Notes under the pieces: generated by a model
Database searches by the model: none
Told to the model about the DNA's origin: nothing
The model's input: only the letters and a program-made list of their open reading frames with translations
Assembly (NCBI GenBank): GCA_020629055.1
Contig: JAHDEB010000026.1
Coordinates: 5,761-46,343, forward strand
Length of the DNA: 40,583 nt
Source of the DNA: Chloroflexota bacterium
GTDB taxonomy: Bacteria; Chloroflexota; Anaerolineae; Promineifilales; Promineifilaceae
Reading direction: 5' to 3'
Program-made: the position numbers and the translations under genes
In this document: in pieces, positions 1-9,832 of the stretch
Numbering within the stretch: position 1 is the first letter of the stretch
Layout: each line of letters begins with the position of its first letter

Positions 1-10
1 TGTCAGGGGT

Positions 11-40
11 TTGTTTTTTAAGTCGCTTTCAAAATATAAT
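11..40 (+). promoter_or_regulatory. Sigma-A-type promoter of the fmdB-like gene, possibly leaderless
   Basis: A perfect -10 box TATAAT lies at 35-40 and a -35-like TTGTTT at 11-16, 18 bases apart. Only 7 bases separate the -10 box from the ATG at 48, so transcription would begin at or next to the start codon. No Shine-Dalgarno sequence can be seen. The assignment is by inspection only. Confidence 0.55.
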
Positions 41-47
41 CGGCGAT

Positions 48-368
48 ATGCCAAGCTATGATTTTAAATGCAACAAGTGCCAAACGACTTTTAGCCTAAC
101 TTATAAAAGTTTTGGCGCCTACGCACAGGCGGAACAACATCTTTGCACAGCTTGTTCAAGCAGCGACACCGTTCGCAAAATCGGCCGCATTGCATTGGCA
201 AAAGGGGATAAGAGCCGCCTAGACGCCCTATCTGACCCGACCGCACTGGCTCAAATCGATGAAAATGACCCCAAAGCGGTTGGCAAGTTTATGAAACAAT
301 TGGGGCAAGGGCTTGAGAGTGACCTTGGGGATCAAGTAGACACAACTATGGATAAAATGCAGAAGTAG
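48..368 (+). CDS. FmdB-like zinc-ribbon protein
   Basis: A 106-residue protein starting MPSYDFKC, the usual opening of the FmdB/CxxC_CxxC_SSSS zinc-ribbon family. Two cysteine pairs, C8/C11 and C33/C36, would bind one zinc ion. The second pair is followed by the serine-rich stretch typical of the family. The C-terminal half (about 45-106) is acidic, probably helical, and has no recognisable motif. The family was named after a putative regulator of formamidase genes, but its role in most bacteria is unknown; a small regulatory or protein-binding role is usual speculation. It is cytoplasmic, with no signal peptide. It converges on the MFS transporter gene, with 54 bases between the stops and no clear terminator hairpin. 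Confidence 0.8.
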   Translation: MPSYDFKCNKCQTTFSLTYKSFGAYAQAEQHLCTACSSSDTVRKIGRIALAKGDKSRLDALSDPTALAQIDENDPKAVGKFMKQLGQGLESDLGDQVDTTMDKMQK

Positions 369-422
369 GGCCCCAGCCGAGCTTACGTATCTTTTTATGA
401 TGTGGGTCCACTTTGCAGCTTT

Positions 423-1733
423 TTATTCGGCCGCGTCAGGTAGTAAATCGTCTACGTTGCGTACAACAGGAAATGTGAATGCAGCCAATGCGACTAAGAT
501 CGCACCAAACCCAGCCACAATCCAAATAAGCGACATACCCGCACCCGGGCCTGAACCTACCGCCCAGCTGAAGCGATCAACTAAGGCGCCACCTTCCATC
601 ATGGCTGGCTCAAAATATTGGTCGGCCATCACACCGGCTAACAATGCGGCAACGGGGTTGACCATCCAAGCGATCATACGCCGAATCGAAAAGACACGCC
701 CTTGAATATCGGCCGGCACCTTACGCTGCCATATCGCTTGGTTCGACCCGTTGAGCACAGGAATCACCATTGCTGCCAAAAAGGAAACAATTGACCAAAA
801 CAAAATAGTTTGGGAAAACCCCATCGGGATCGCAAACATACCGGTAAAGACCCAGCCCCAAAGCACCCCGTTGACTAATTTTTTAGGACCGCCCCACCAA
901 CTCATGAGAAGCCCACCTGCCAAGCCGCCAATCGCACCAATCGACTGAACCGTGCCTAATATGATTTCATTGTTCCCGGTACGCGCCAAAATTAAAGGAG
1001 CCAATAGGGTATAGGACATCGTGGCAAAGAAGTTGCCAAACATGAAGACCATCTGAAGCCCCAACAAAGATTTCCGGCTCCAAATATATCTAAAACCATA
1101 GGTAGATTCTTTTAGGAAGCTGCCTTGGCTCGCGGCTCCCTCGGCCGAAACGACCGGCTGAGGAATGACAACCAATATCAGCGAGAGAATGGCAATAGAA
1201 AAAGTAAAGATGTCGAGCCATAAAATGACGCCTAATCCAGCTAATCCATAAACGGCAGCGGCCAAAATCGGCCCGAACACGCTGGATCCACCATCTGCCA
1301 GCGAAATTAGGCCATGGGCTCGGCCGTATTGCTCTTTAGGCAGCATGGTCGTAATTGCGGATGACATGGCCGGCCACTGTAACGTTTGAGATGTACCCAC
1401 AACAAGAGCGGAAATATAGAGGTGCCAAACTTCAAGTCGCCCAGTCGAAAACAAGATCAAAATCAGAATCGTGGCGATACCAGCCCCGGCATCACTAATT
1501 ATCATCATCAGCTTGCGATTTGAGCGATCTACGATAACCCCTGCAAACGGGCTAAAGACGAGCAACGGTACCATGAAGAAAACACCGACCAAGGCCAAAG
1601 CGGTCGCCAAGCCGGTCGTTTCATAGGCCCAGATGGTCAAGCCAAAATTAACCATCGATGTAGATATTAGTGAAATCAGCTGCCCGATCCAGACAACCCA
1701 AAACGCCTTCATTCCTGTCAGGCTCTTTATCAT
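423..1733 (-). CDS. MFS transporter, MFS_3 / enterobactin-exporter-like
   Basis: A 436-residue polytopic inner-membrane protein with about 12 hydrophobic segments. A motif A-like loop, DRSNRK, lies at about 69-74 between TM2 and TM3, as in major facilitator carriers. Overall character (opening WIGQLISLISTSM, central hydrophilic loop near 195-210) resembles the MFS_3/EntS group of small-molecule and siderophore or drug exporters; the substrate cannot be told. Start: the ATG is preceded by AGGA at a 7-base spacing. It lies 35 bases downstream of glgA on the same strand, so the two are probably co-transcribed. A CGGCCG site sits in the gap. Confidence 0.85.
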   Translation of the reverse strand: MIKSLTGMKAFWVVWIGQLISLISTSMVNFGLTIWAYETTGLATALALVGVFFMVPLLVFSPFAGVIVDRSNRKLMMIISDAGAGIATILILILFSTGRLEVWHLYISALVVGTSQTLQWPAMSSAITTMLPKEQYGRAHGLISLADGGSSVFGPILAAAVYGLAGLGVILWLDIFTFSIAILSLILVVIPQPVVSAEGAASQGSFLKESTYGFRYIWSRKSLLGLQMVFMFGNFFATMSYTLLAPLILARTGNNEIILGTVQSIGAIGGLAGGLLMSWWGGPKKLVNGVLWGWVFTGMFAIPMGFSQTILFWSIVSFLAAMVIPVLNGSNQAIWQRKVPADIQGRVFSIRRMIAWMVNPVAALLAGVMADQYFEPAMMEGGALVDRFSWAVGSGPGAGMSLIWIVAGFGAILVALAAFTFPVVRNVDDLLPDAAE

Positions 1734-1768
1734 AATGTTTTCCTACTGGCTTTTATTTTCGGCCGTTT

Positions 1769-3202
1769 CTAATCAACCATCGATTTGTAGAGCTGCTCGT
1801 ATCTTAATGCGGATTGCCCCCATGAAAAATCTTGCTTCATTCCGCTTTTCTGTATCTTTTTCCAAAGTGGCTGGTCGGTATTATAAACGTAAATGGCCCT
1901 TTGTACAGCATGCCAAAAAGAATTGGTCGTATAGGTGTCAAAGACAAATCCGGTCTCCCCATCCTCCACCGTATCGGCCAAACCGCCCGTCGCCCGCACA
2001 ATGGGAACGCTGCCATATCGCATGGAAATTAGTTGGCCTAAACCGCAGGGTTCAAACAATGAAGGCATTAGAAACATATCACTTCCCCCATAAATGAGCG
2101 GGGCCAAATCTGCACGATAAGCAAATACGGCCGCCATTTTTCCTGGGTAACGATCAGCAAATTGCCTAAACATCTCTTCGTATTCAGGTTGCCCGCTACC
2201 TAGTAAAACCATTTGCACAGGGCCGCTTTCCCCTTCCATTAAGCGATAAACAACCTCACCCATTAAATCTAGCCCTTTTTGATGATCTAATCGGGAGATC
2301 ATCGCCATCATCGGCACATCAGGGTTGAGTTCAAGCCCAAGTTGTTTTTGCAATTCAGCCTTATTCTTTTTACGCGGGGCGATTTTGCCTACGGAAAAAC
2401 GGGCTTTTAAATTTTTATCTTTCGCCGGATTCCAAACTTCGGTATCTAGGCCGTTTAATATCCCTGAAACATCGCTGCCACGATGTTGCAACAAGCCGCT
2501 TAGACCGGTGCCACCGGCGCGGGTTACAATCTCGCCCGCATATGTAGGGCTAACAGTATTAACTTTATGTGCATGGTAAATGCCCCGTCCCATAAAATTA
2601 ACCTCGTCATACGCTTCTTCTTCTAGAGAGTGGGTATGAAGTTGCAAATAGTTAAAGATATGCCATTTCGCTTTGCCGTGGTGGGCTAAGTTGTGAATGG
2701 TAAAAAGGGTTTTAATATCCGCATATCGTTGGTCCGATTGCCCAGCGGTGGCCAGCCAGGTAACGGCCGGTGCGGTGTGCCAATCATGAGCATGCACAAT
2801 ATCCGGGGTCCAATCAAGAGTTTCAACCATCAGCTGCAATCCCGCCTTGCTAAAGAATGCAAAGCGATAGACATCATCAGGGTATCCGTAGATTTCCGGC
2901 CGCCCTAAAAGCAGTTGGTGGGCGATAAAATAGATCGGGATTTCTGTGCCGGGCAGTTTGCCGCTAAAAGCACCAGCTTCCGTGTAGATGCCATCTACCT
3001 GAACGCTGAGATGAATCGGCATCGGCTCGATGTCTAAATCTCCTGTCGCATAGTTTCGTTCAATGTCATTGTACGCGGGAATCACGACCCGAACGTCATG
3101 CCCCATCTTAACAAGCTCTTTTGGCAAAGAGCCCACAACATCAGCTAGGCCACCACGTTTGGCAAAGGGATAAACTTCTGCGGAGATAAAGAGGATTTTC
3201 AT
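1769..3202 (-). CDS. glgA: Glycogen (starch) synthase, GT5 family
   Basis: A 477-residue enzyme of normal length for bacterial GlgA, which transfers glucose from ADP-glucose (sometimes UDP-glucose) to the growing alpha-1,4-glucan. It opens MKILFISAEVYPFAK and carries the nucleotide-sugar motif KxGGL as KRGGLADVVGSLP (15-27). HAHDWH is in the N-terminal Rossmann domain. The C-terminal domain has SRLDHQKGLDL and the acceptor/donor loop FEPCGLGQL followed by GGLADTV. No other glycogen genes (glgB, glgC, glgP) are nearby, so it stands apart from a classical glycogen operon. It is probably co-transcribed with the downstream MFS gene. Confidence 0.95.
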   Translation of the reverse strand: MKILFISAEVYPFAKRGGLADVVGSLPKELVKMGHDVRVVIPAYNDIERNYATGDLDIEPMPIHLSVQVDGIYTEAGAFSGKLPGTEIPIYFIAHQLLLGRPEIYGYPDDVYRFAFFSKAGLQLMVETLDWTPDIVHAHDWHTAPAVTWLATAGQSDQRYADIKTLFTIHNLAHHGKAKWHIFNYLQLHTHSLEEEAYDEVNFMGRGIYHAHKVNTVSPTYAGEIVTRAGGTGLSGLLQHRGSDVSGILNGLDTEVWNPAKDKNLKARFSVGKIAPRKKNKAELQKQLGLELNPDVPMMAMISRLDHQKGLDLMGEVVYRLMEGESGPVQMVLLGSGQPEYEEMFRQFADRYPGKMAAVFAYRADLAPLIYGGSDMFLMPSLFEPCGLGQLISMRYGSVPIVRATGGLADTVEDGETGFVFDTYTTNSFWHAVQRAIYVYNTDQPLWKKIQKSGMKQDFSWGQSALRYEQLYKSMVD

Positions 3203-3253
3203 AATTTGTTCTTTGTAATCGGCCGATTGGCCTGCTATTTTGCGCTAATTAAT

Positions 3254-4120
3254 TTATTTTGTGGCCACATAGACGATCCATTCGTCCGCATCGTAAAGGG
3301 GCACTGTATCCCATGCGGGGTAGATTGCAACATCTGAAAAACCAGCTTGGTGCATCATCGATTTAACGGTATCTACCGAATACGTCTGATCACACAAAAT
3401 CACTTCGTCGATCTCACCGGTTTCTAAATGAACCGTGTAATACCGCTCCATTGATAAAAGCTCATCTGGGTACCATTTCCTTTCACCCAAAAGTAGAAAG
3501 GGCGCATCACCCCAAAGCCGCTTTTCGTCCGTATACCACCACGTACTATCTTTTTTATCTGCCCGATCCTGATTGAGTAGCTCTACAACCAATTTGCTAC
3601 CCGGTTTTAAAGATTGGTATATGCCGTTCAGCACCGTCTGAGCTTCGTCAGGGCTCATCACCGCCAACTGACCATAGATGAGCATGGCACCGTCGTAAGT
3701 TGCCCGCGGATACTCCCACGTTCGGACATCGGTATCTATTATTTTAACCAAGTCGGTTACATTCTGTGTTTGGACTAAGCCACGCGCATACTCGAGAGCT
3801 GCTGGGCCGAAATCGGTCCCTGTCACCCGAATTCCCTTCTGGGCAAATTGGACAGCGTATAGTCCAGGGCCGCAAGTTACATCAAGCAGATGATCGCTTG
3901 GTGCCAGCCCTAATTTTTTATAAATCCATTCTATTTGTTGTGTAATCTCACCCGACTTACGGGATGCTGCGCCATGGTCTTGGGTAAGATGCTCGCGTAA
4001 CATTCGGGCAGAGAATTCCGGTTCATCCCAAGGCAAATTACCACCGTAAGCAAATGGCAGAGGACGATCAGGACGATTATAAATCTGCCATAAGGCTTTG
4101 GAAAAAGAGGGTTTTGCCAT
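3254..4120 (-). CDS. Class I SAM-dependent methyltransferase
   Basis: A 288-residue cytoplasmic protein from the ATG at 4120. A TTG at 4144 would add eight residues and cannot be excluded, since a GGGAG follows it. The SAM-binding motif I is LLDVTCGPGLYAVQFA, followed by the acidic end of beta-2 (VTGTDFGP) and a later MSPDEAQTVL-type region. The fold is that of Methyltransf_25/11 enzymes. The N-terminal about 75 residues (RPLPFAYGGNLPWDEPEFSARML) resemble a substrate-capping segment seen in many Chloroflexota and cyanobacterial homologues. The substrate is unknown. It is upstream of glgA on the same strand with a 51-base gap, so weak coupling is possible. Confidence 0.8.
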   Translation of the reverse strand: MAKPSFSKALWQIYNRPDRPLPFAYGGNLPWDEPEFSARMLREHLTQDHGAASRKSGEITQQIEWIYKKLGLAPSDHLLDVTCGPGLYAVQFAQKGIRVTGTDFGPAALEYARGLVQTQNVTDLVKIIDTDVRTWEYPRATYDGAMLIYGQLAVMSPDEAQTVLNGIYQSLKPGSKLVVELLNQDRADKKDSTWWYTDEKRLWGDAPFLLLGERKWYPDELLSMERYYTVHLETGEIDEVILCDQTYSVDTVKSMMHQAGFSDVAIYPAWDTVPLYDADEWIVYVATK

Positions 4121-4256
4121 TGTTCGTGGTCTTTGATCTCCCAAATAATTTTGCGGCCGATGCCAGCGAATTGGTCAGGTAATTTACCGCACTAAACCCA
4201 AAATTGCATGACCTAGCAAAAACGCTTACCTTAACCAAAATCTTTGCCAACAACTA

Positions 4257-5762
4257 TTACTTGTTTCTCTCTACCCTCTCTGGCTCTTCTTTCAGAAGAC
4301 TGTCATTACAAGTGTCAGAGCTACAATAACGCATGATCTTTAGCGTAAATTTGCTCCCAGCATTCAATTCAGACTCAACAACAAGATCCCCACCCAATAA
4401 TTGGGCAAATTGCTTTGATATGGTCAGACCCAATCCTGTGCCATTTGTGAAAATCGGTTCCGGCTGCTCGTCCTGCAGAAAAGGATCAAATATCTTGGGT
4501 AAAAATTCATTAGAAATCCCCCTCCCATTGTCAGAAACCGAAAACTCCAACATCTCAGCTTCACCGTAATGCATCGAATGAACAGCTAAAATGACCGATC
4601 CATTTTGCGTAAACTTGAAGGCGTTGCTTAACAGATTAATCAACACCTGTTTCACCTTTTGCCCATCTGTGGTGGCGGAAAATGTTTTTAACTGGTTCAC
4701 CACCTCAAAGCTATTGTGATTGGTCTCGATCAAAGGCTCGATATGGTCTGTCACCTCTTCAATGATTTGAAAGATATTGACCTCATGCATATCAACCGTC
4801 ATTTTGCGGGCTTCTATTTTTGAAAGGTCAAGCAAATTATTGATCAAGCCTAGCAGGTGGCGCCCAGAGAATTCGATCCGATTGACGTCTTTTAGCAGAA
4901 TCGATGCGGTCTGGTCCACCATCACTTCCTCTTCGATTTCTTCCTCTAACAATTCACTATAACCGATAATCGCGTTGAGCGGCGTACGCAATTCATGGCT
5001 CATATTGGCTAAAAATTCCGACTTGGCTCGGTTTGCCTGCTCCGCCTTTTCAAGAGCATCGTTTAAAGCATCGGTTCTTTCACTTACTTTAGCTTCTAAA
5101 TGGCCATGAATGGTTTGGAGTTCATCATTTAAGCGAGTAAGCCAAGAGGTTTGACGGATGATTCGTAAGACGACTGAGCGAGAAACAATCGCAATAACAA
5201 TGACAGAGATACATTTAAAAACCAATCTATCAACGGTTGGGGCAGGCATGCGGATCAACAAAATATCAGCCAATTGACCAAAGTACAAAAATAAAAGCAT
5301 GCCGATATGTGATGCAATAGCGAGCACAACATCTAAAAGTGTTAAATACATCGCTGCTAACACAAGGGCAACAAAAACTAAATCTAGAATAGGATCGTAA
5401 AAGCCGGTTCCGGTTATCGCCACCCAATAAGAAACAAAAAGAAATGTGGTTATTAATAAGCGAAGGGGCATAACCATATGCCCGCGTCTTGCTAAACAAA
5501 TGCAACAAATTGAAACCACAAAAATCAAACAGGCACTGACCACAAATACTTCAGTTTGATTGAAATGAGGCCGCCAAGCACTCATGAATGAGGTGCCGAT
5601 TGACGGGGTTATTTTATCCTGAGTAAAGTATGCGTAGGTATATAGACCAACTAAAAAAAAAGAGGAGATAGAAGTAAGACTATAAAGCCAAAACAGTACC
5701 TGCAATGAATAAGCGGTAGGCGCGTCTTTTAGGTCTGGTTGTTTGAATATTTGCTTAAGCAT
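4257..5762 (-). CDS. Orphan membrane sensor histidine kinase
   Basis: A 501-residue kinase. Residues 20-200 hold about six transmembrane helices without a large extracellular domain, suggesting a membrane or membrane-potential type of signal. Residues about 205-248 form a predicted coiled coil. The HisKA dimerisation box [20 protein letters not shown] places the phospho-acceptor at H256. The HATPase_c domain follows with N box ([11 protein letters not shown]), G1 (DNGRGI), F and G2 (GTGLGLTIS) motifs intact. There is no receiver domain and no response regulator gene beside it, so the partner must be elsewhere. The ATG start is the only one giving the full first helix; no strong Shine-Dalgarno is visible. 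Confidence 0.88.
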   Translation of the reverse strand: MLKQIFKQPDLKDAPTAYSLQVLFWLYSLTSISSFFLVGLYTYAYFTQDKITPSIGTSFMSAWRPHFNQTEVFVVSACLIFVVSICCICLARRGHMVMPLRLLITTFLFVSYWVAITGTGFYDPILDLVFVALVLAAMYLTLLDVVLAIASHIGMLLFLYFGQLADILLIRMPAPTVDRLVFKCISVIVIAIVSRSVVLRIIRQTSWLTRLNDELQTIHGHLEAKVSERTDALNDALEKAEQANRAKSEFLANMSHELRTPLNAIIGYSELLEEEIEEEVMVDQTASILLKDVNRIEFSGRHLLGLINNLLDLSKIEARKMTVDMHEVNIFQIIEEVTDHIEPLIETNHNSFEVVNQLKTFSATTDGQKVKQVLINLLSNAFKFTQNGSVILAVHSMHYGEAEMLEFSVSDNGRGISNEFLPKIFDPFLQDEQPEPIFTNGTGLGLTISKQFAQLLGGDLVVESELNAGSKFTLKIMRYCSSDTCNDSLLKEEPERVERNK

Positions 5763-5876
5763 GAATCTGAGAACGCTAATTCTTCCCCTATTTTCCCGAT
5801 CAATTCATTTGTGGACGGACTTTAATCCCAATTAATCGTAAGAAAAAGGCTCTCTGATCACAATAGGCGAGTCCGT

Positions 5877-6668
5877 CTATTGGTCCTGCCAAGCAAAGTG
5901 ATACATCAAAATGCCGGCCGCGACCGACACATTTAGACTAGATGCCTGCCCCCTCATAGGAATACGAACCATCGTATTCGCTAACTGCGCAAGGGGTTCA
6001 GACAGACCTTCACGCTCGTTGCCAAGCAACAACCCGGCCGGACCTATGATCTGCATCTCGCTGTGTAAAAGGTCCGCTTTAGCAGAGGTCCCTATTAGCT
6101 CCACATGGTTTTCTGTTTGCCAACGGGCCAGCTCATCTACGGTTGCTATGCAAACCGGCATGGTAAATATCGTCCCTAAGCTCGCCTTCAGTGCGGCCGG
6201 ATGCATAATATCGACCCCGTGCCCTACCAAAATAACAGCGGCGACACCGGCCGCATCTGCTGTGCGAATAATCGTGCCTAAATTACCGGGGTCACCCAAA
6301 CGGTCCAAAACTACATAGCGGCTTTTCGCCGTCGGCGGGTCGAAATCAGTCAACTCTTTAAGCGGGGTCTGGACTATGGCTCCCATACCGGCCGGATTTT
6401 CCCGGCCGGAAATCGCTTGATAAACGTCGGCCGTAAATTCGATAATATCGGTTGATGGCACAAGCTCTCGCAAGCGGGATTCACCACGATTACCTGTCAA
6501 CAATTCTGGCGCGATGATGACTTTTTCGATGAGGCCGGGCGTATATTCAGCAGCAGTAAGCACACCGCGTAACCCTTCCACGAATCCAACTCCCTCTTTT
6601 TTTCGGAACTTCTTTTGGCCCAGTTTTCGGATCCGTTTAACCAGCGAATTGGAAGTCGATGTGATCAT
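5877..6668 (-). CDS. TrmH/SpoU family RNA 2'-O-methyltransferase
   Basis: A 263-residue SPOUT enzyme that methylates ribose 2'-OH in rRNA or tRNA using SAM. An N-terminal SpoU substrate-binding domain (about 1-95, basic, KRIRKLGQKKFRKKEG) precedes the trefoil-knot catalytic domain. Its three motifs are intact: motif 1 LGDPGNLGTIIRTADAAG, motif 2 LLLGNEREGLS, motif 3 IPMRGQASSLNVSVAAGI. The order and length fit RlmB/TsnR-like proteins; the exact RNA target cannot be assigned. It lies 67 bases downstream of lon on the same strand. The kinase gene starts 115 bases further on. Confidence 0.9.
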   Translation of the reverse strand: MITSTSNSLVKRIRKLGQKKFRKKEGVGFVEGLRGVLTAAEYTPGLIEKVIIAPELLTGNRGESRLRELVPSTDIIEFTADVYQAISGRENPAGMGAIVQTPLKELTDFDPPTAKSRYVVLDRLGDPGNLGTIIRTADAAGVAAVILVGHGVDIMHPAALKASLGTIFTMPVCIATVDELARWQTENHVELIGTSAKADLLHSEMQIIGPAGLLLGNEREGLSEPLAQLANTMVRIPMRGQASSLNVSVAAGILMYHFAWQDQ

Positions 6669-6735
6669 GATTCAAGAGAGAAGGTTTTACGGGCAAGCGG
6701 CGATAGGTTTCACAGCTCACCCGTTTCCGCCAACG

Positions 6736-9144
6736 CTAACTTTTAAACACGTTATTTAGCACCTGATCGACCCGATCCACTTTAATAAAGTTTAGATCGC
6801 CGCGCAGGTGAGACGGGATACTCTCAATATCAGTTTCATTGCGGGTTGGCAGAATGAAATCTTTAATACCCATCCGCCGTGCGGCGAGCGCTTTTTCACG
6901 AATGCCGCCAACAGGTAGCACCCGTCCACGCAATGTGATTTCGCCCGTCATACCGATGTCTCGGCGTAGCGGTCTGCCGGTAAATGCGGAAATCAACGCG
7001 GATGCAAGCGCAACCCCGGCCGAAGGGCCGTCTTTTGGCACCGCCCCATCTGGCACGTGAATATGGATATCGGTTTTTTCGAACACTTCAGGATCTAAAC
7101 CGAAATGATCAGCCATTGACCGGGTATAGGTCAGAGCCGCCCGAGCAGATTCTTGCATCACATCGCCCAGCTGTCCGGTTAGTTGCATCGCCCCTTTACC
7201 CGGCATCAGGTTAACTTCGATATACATGACATCGCCACCTGCAGCGGTCCACGCCATACCATTTGCCACCCCAATTTCGTCCTCGTCCCGAATCTTGCGT
7301 TCCGAGAGTGGTGGCGGGCCAAGCAGGTCGATGATTTGATCGGGGGAAATCCGTTTTGGGTGACGTCGTTTTTCAGCAACACGCCGGGCGATTTTCCGGC
7401 AAACGTTGGCGATTTCTCGCTCTAAACTACGGACCCCAGCTTCCCACGTATATCGACGAATCAAGATTTTTAAGGCTTCATCTGTAAAGCGCAGTTTGGC
7501 ATTTTTCAAACCGTGCAGCTCTAGCTGGCGGGGGATCAAAAAGCTGCGGCAAATTTCTATCTTTTCTTCTTCTAAGTAACTACGGTAATCGATAACTTCC
7601 ATTCGGTCTAAAAGCGGCCGAGGGATCGTATCGAGCGAATTTGCAGTCGTTATAAACATCACGTTCGATAAGTCAAAATCTAGATCTAAATAATGGTCTG
7701 CAAATGTATTGTTTTGTTCCGGGTCCAAGACTTCGAGTAATGCGGAAGCAGGGTCGCCGCGAAAATCGCTACTGAGTTTGTCGATCTCGTCCAGCATAAA
7801 TAACGGATTGTTTGTACCCGCTTTACGCAACGCCTGAATAATCCGGCCGGGTAGTGCCCCGATATAGGTGCGTCTATGTCCCCGAATCTCAGCCTCATCA
7901 CGGACTCCGCCCAAACTAATACGGGCGAACTCACGGTTTAACGCCCTTGCAATCGAACGCCCCATCGAAGTTTTGCCGGTACCTGGTGGCCCCACAAAAC
8001 ATAAAATAGGTGCCCGGCTACGGTCAGGGGCCAATTGCAAAGTAGCAATGTGCTCTAGAATGCGATCTTTGACTTTTTCCAATCCGAAATGATCTTCATC
8101 CAAAATCTTGGCCGCGGCCGCGACATCCAACATCTCTTCCGTAGCGTTGTCCCATGGCAAGTCGAGCACCCAATCTAAATAGGTGCGAATCACACCGACT
8201 TCTGGTGCCATAGAGGGCATGCTGGCCAGTCGAGAAAGCTCTTTTTGGGCCTTTTTCAACACTTCTTCCGGCAATTTTTTAGTCGTTAGCAGTTCACGTA
8301 GCTCTTCTGTTTCCTGAGAAAAAACATCGATTTCCCCAAGCTCGCCTTGAATCGCCCGCATCTGCTCGCGCAAGTAATGTTCGCGCTGCGACTTATCAAC
8401 TTCATCTTGAACTTTCGTTTGGATGTGCTCTTCCAGCTGCAACACGTCTAATTCTCGTGCCAACAAAACACTCACGCGATGCAACCGTTCGCTTTGGTTT
8501 AAATTTTCTAAAATCGATTGACGCATTTTGATGTCAGCGTCTAAAGTCGATGCGATAAAATCTGCCAACCAGCCCGGTTCATCGATATTGATTGCAAAAG
8601 CAAACGCATCATCTGGGATTTTTCGATTAAGAGCGACAACTTTTTCAAAGAAATCGACTGTGGCACGCATCAGCGCTTCCATTTCCCGATCCCACGAATC
8701 ATCTTCAGCTAAAACTTGGGCTTTTACTCGAATGTACGGTTCCCACTGTAAAAACTCGAGTATCCTGACACGGCGGCGCCCCTGCACCAAAACGCTGTTC
8801 GATTGGTCGGGCATCTTCAAAAATTTACTAATCGAAACTTCTGTCCCAATTTCGTACAAATCAGCGGCCGTCGGTTCATGAACGTCTGAATCCTTTTGGG
8901 CAGATACGATTAATCGATCCCCAGCGTTATCAGCAGCATGAACGGCCGCCAACGATTTATCCCGGCCAATAAATAAAGGCATCACCATTTGTGGATAGAG
9001 CACAAGGTCCCGCAAAGGCAAATAAGCACACTCAATTATGTCGTCTTCCAATCCATCATCTAACGGATCAAGAACATCGTCAGTGTCATCCATTTCTTCC
9101 CAAAAATTGGGATATTGTGAAAATTCGTTATTATCGTCATTCAT
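6736..9144 (-). CDS. lon: ATP-dependent protease Lon
   Basis: An 802-residue LonA protease from the ATG at 9144; an in-frame GTG at 9171 would add nine residues. It degrades misfolded and regulatory proteins in the cytoplasm as a hexamer. After an acidic N-terminal tail (about 1-35) come the LON substrate-binding domain, a coiled-coil region (EREHYLREQMRAIQGELGE type), the AAA+ module with Walker A GPPGTGKT (about 385-392) and Walker B FMLDEIDKL, and the C-terminal protease domain. The catalytic dyad is S708 in DGPSAG and K751 in GGIREK. The acidic, Asp/Glu-rich N-terminus is unusual but seen in some phyla. Upstream is a 304-base gap without a visible heat-shock CIRCE element. Confidence 0.97.
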   Translation of the reverse strand: MNDDNNEFSQYPNFWEEMDDTDDVLDPLDDGLEDDIIECAYLPLRDLVLYPQMVMPLFIGRDKSLAAVHAADNAGDRLIVSAQKDSDVHEPTAADLYEIGTEVSISKFLKMPDQSNSVLVQGRRRVRILEFLQWEPYIRVKAQVLAEDDSWDREMEALMRATVDFFEKVVALNRKIPDDAFAFAINIDEPGWLADFIASTLDADIKMRQSILENLNQSERLHRVSVLLARELDVLQLEEHIQTKVQDEVDKSQREHYLREQMRAIQGELGEIDVFSQETEELRELLTTKKLPEEVLKKAQKELSRLASMPSMAPEVGVIRTYLDWVLDLPWDNATEEMLDVAAAAKILDEDHFGLEKVKDRILEHIATLQLAPDRSRAPILCFVGPPGTGKTSMGRSIARALNREFARISLGGVRDEAEIRGHRRTYIGALPGRIIQALRKAGTNNPLFMLDEIDKLSSDFRGDPASALLEVLDPEQNNTFADHYLDLDFDLSNVMFITTANSLDTIPRPLLDRMEVIDYRSYLEEEKIEICRSFLIPRQLELHGLKNAKLRFTDEALKILIRRYTWEAGVRSLEREIANVCRKIARRVAEKRRHPKRISPDQIIDLLGPPPLSERKIRDEDEIGVANGMAWTAAGGDVMYIEVNLMPGKGAMQLTGQLGDVMQESARAALTYTRSMADHFGLDPEVFEKTDIHIHVPDGAVPKDGPSAGVALASALISAFTGRPLRRDIGMTGEITLRGRVLPVGGIREKALAARRMGIKDFILPTRNETDIESIPSHLRGDLNFIKVDRVDQVLNNVFKS

Positions 9145-9448
9145 TAAGATACAGTTTCTTGAATCAGGCACCCAATTGCTATCAAATTAGCGTGGATTTC
9201 CTCTTTTTTCGAATTATTAAATCTGTGGAAGGAAATTGGGGAACCTGCTTCTGTAAGGTTAAGGTGTGATTTTAATCGACCAAATGAAAATGACAAGATA
9301 TTTGGTGATAATCAAATCAATTAATTTAGGCAGAAGATCTCATAAACTTGGCATCCCGTAACTGTCTGAATTTGATCTTCAGCTTGGTAGGAACGCAAAC
9401 ACCAAATATGGTCGTTATCAGTTCTCGTTCCTTAGGACGGAAAATATC
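9145..9448. other. Divergent intergenic region between lon and a membrane-protein gene
   Basis: No coding sequence is evident. It should contain the lon promoter (minus strand) and that of the small membrane protein (plus strand). A 10-bp inverted repeat, ATATTTGGTG at 9298-9307 and CACCAAATAT at 9400-9409, is the only dyad of note; its arms are 92 bases apart. An SD-like TAGGACGG sits before the ATG at 9449. Confidence 0.5.
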
Positions 9449-9832
9449 ATGGAAATTCTGGCAACCTTATATGATGGTTTACAAAATGCCGTTTGGCTCT
9501 TCTTTTTGCTAATCGGGCTATGGGGCACTTACCGTGCCGTTACAGGCGATGGCATTGATGGCAGCTGGATGGGAGCATACACAATCGGAATGGGGCTTAT
9601 CGTTGTCCAAGCGATTCTTATTTGCATTTTATGGCTAACAGGCGGCTTATCGGCCCTCGACCGGCCGGGCATTCACTTCTTATACGTGGCGTTCTCAGTC
9701 ATCTTCCCCCCATTTGTTTATCAAGTCGCCCTAAAAGGTGATGATTCCAATCGTGGGATGTGGGTCATGTCGTTTACAACCCTGTTTATGTTTGGGATCG
9801 CGATGCGTTTAATTAATACAGGCCCAATTTAA
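9449..9832 (+). CDS. Small four-helix membrane protein, unknown function
   Basis: A 127-residue hydrophobic protein that I do not recognise. Four transmembrane segments are visible (about 12-30, 42-65, 72-92, 104-122), with short charged loops such as YRAVTGDGIDGSW and ALKGDDSNRG. There is no signal peptide other than the first helix. The ATG is preceded by TAGGACGG at workable spacing, which supports it as a real gene. Its stop codon overlaps that of the convergent arylamine N-acetyltransferase gene in a shared TTAA. Confidence 0.7.
   Translation: MEILATLYDGLQNAVWLFFLLIGLWGTYRAVTGDGIDGSWMGAYTIGMGLIVVQAILICILWLTGGLSALDRPGIHFLYVAFSVIFPPFVYQVALKGDDSNRGMWVMSFTTLFMFGIAMRLINTGPI

Noticed and set aside
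5814-5877. GACGGACT/AGTCCGTC inverted repeat after the TrmH-type gene as a terminator
   Set aside because: The loop is about 48 bases and no T run follows, so it is not a convincing terminator.
9298-9409. 10-bp inverted repeat ATATTTGGTG/CACCAAATAT upstream of lon
   Set aside because: The arms are 92 bases apart in an A/T-rich gap; chance occurrence is plausible and no second copy was seen.
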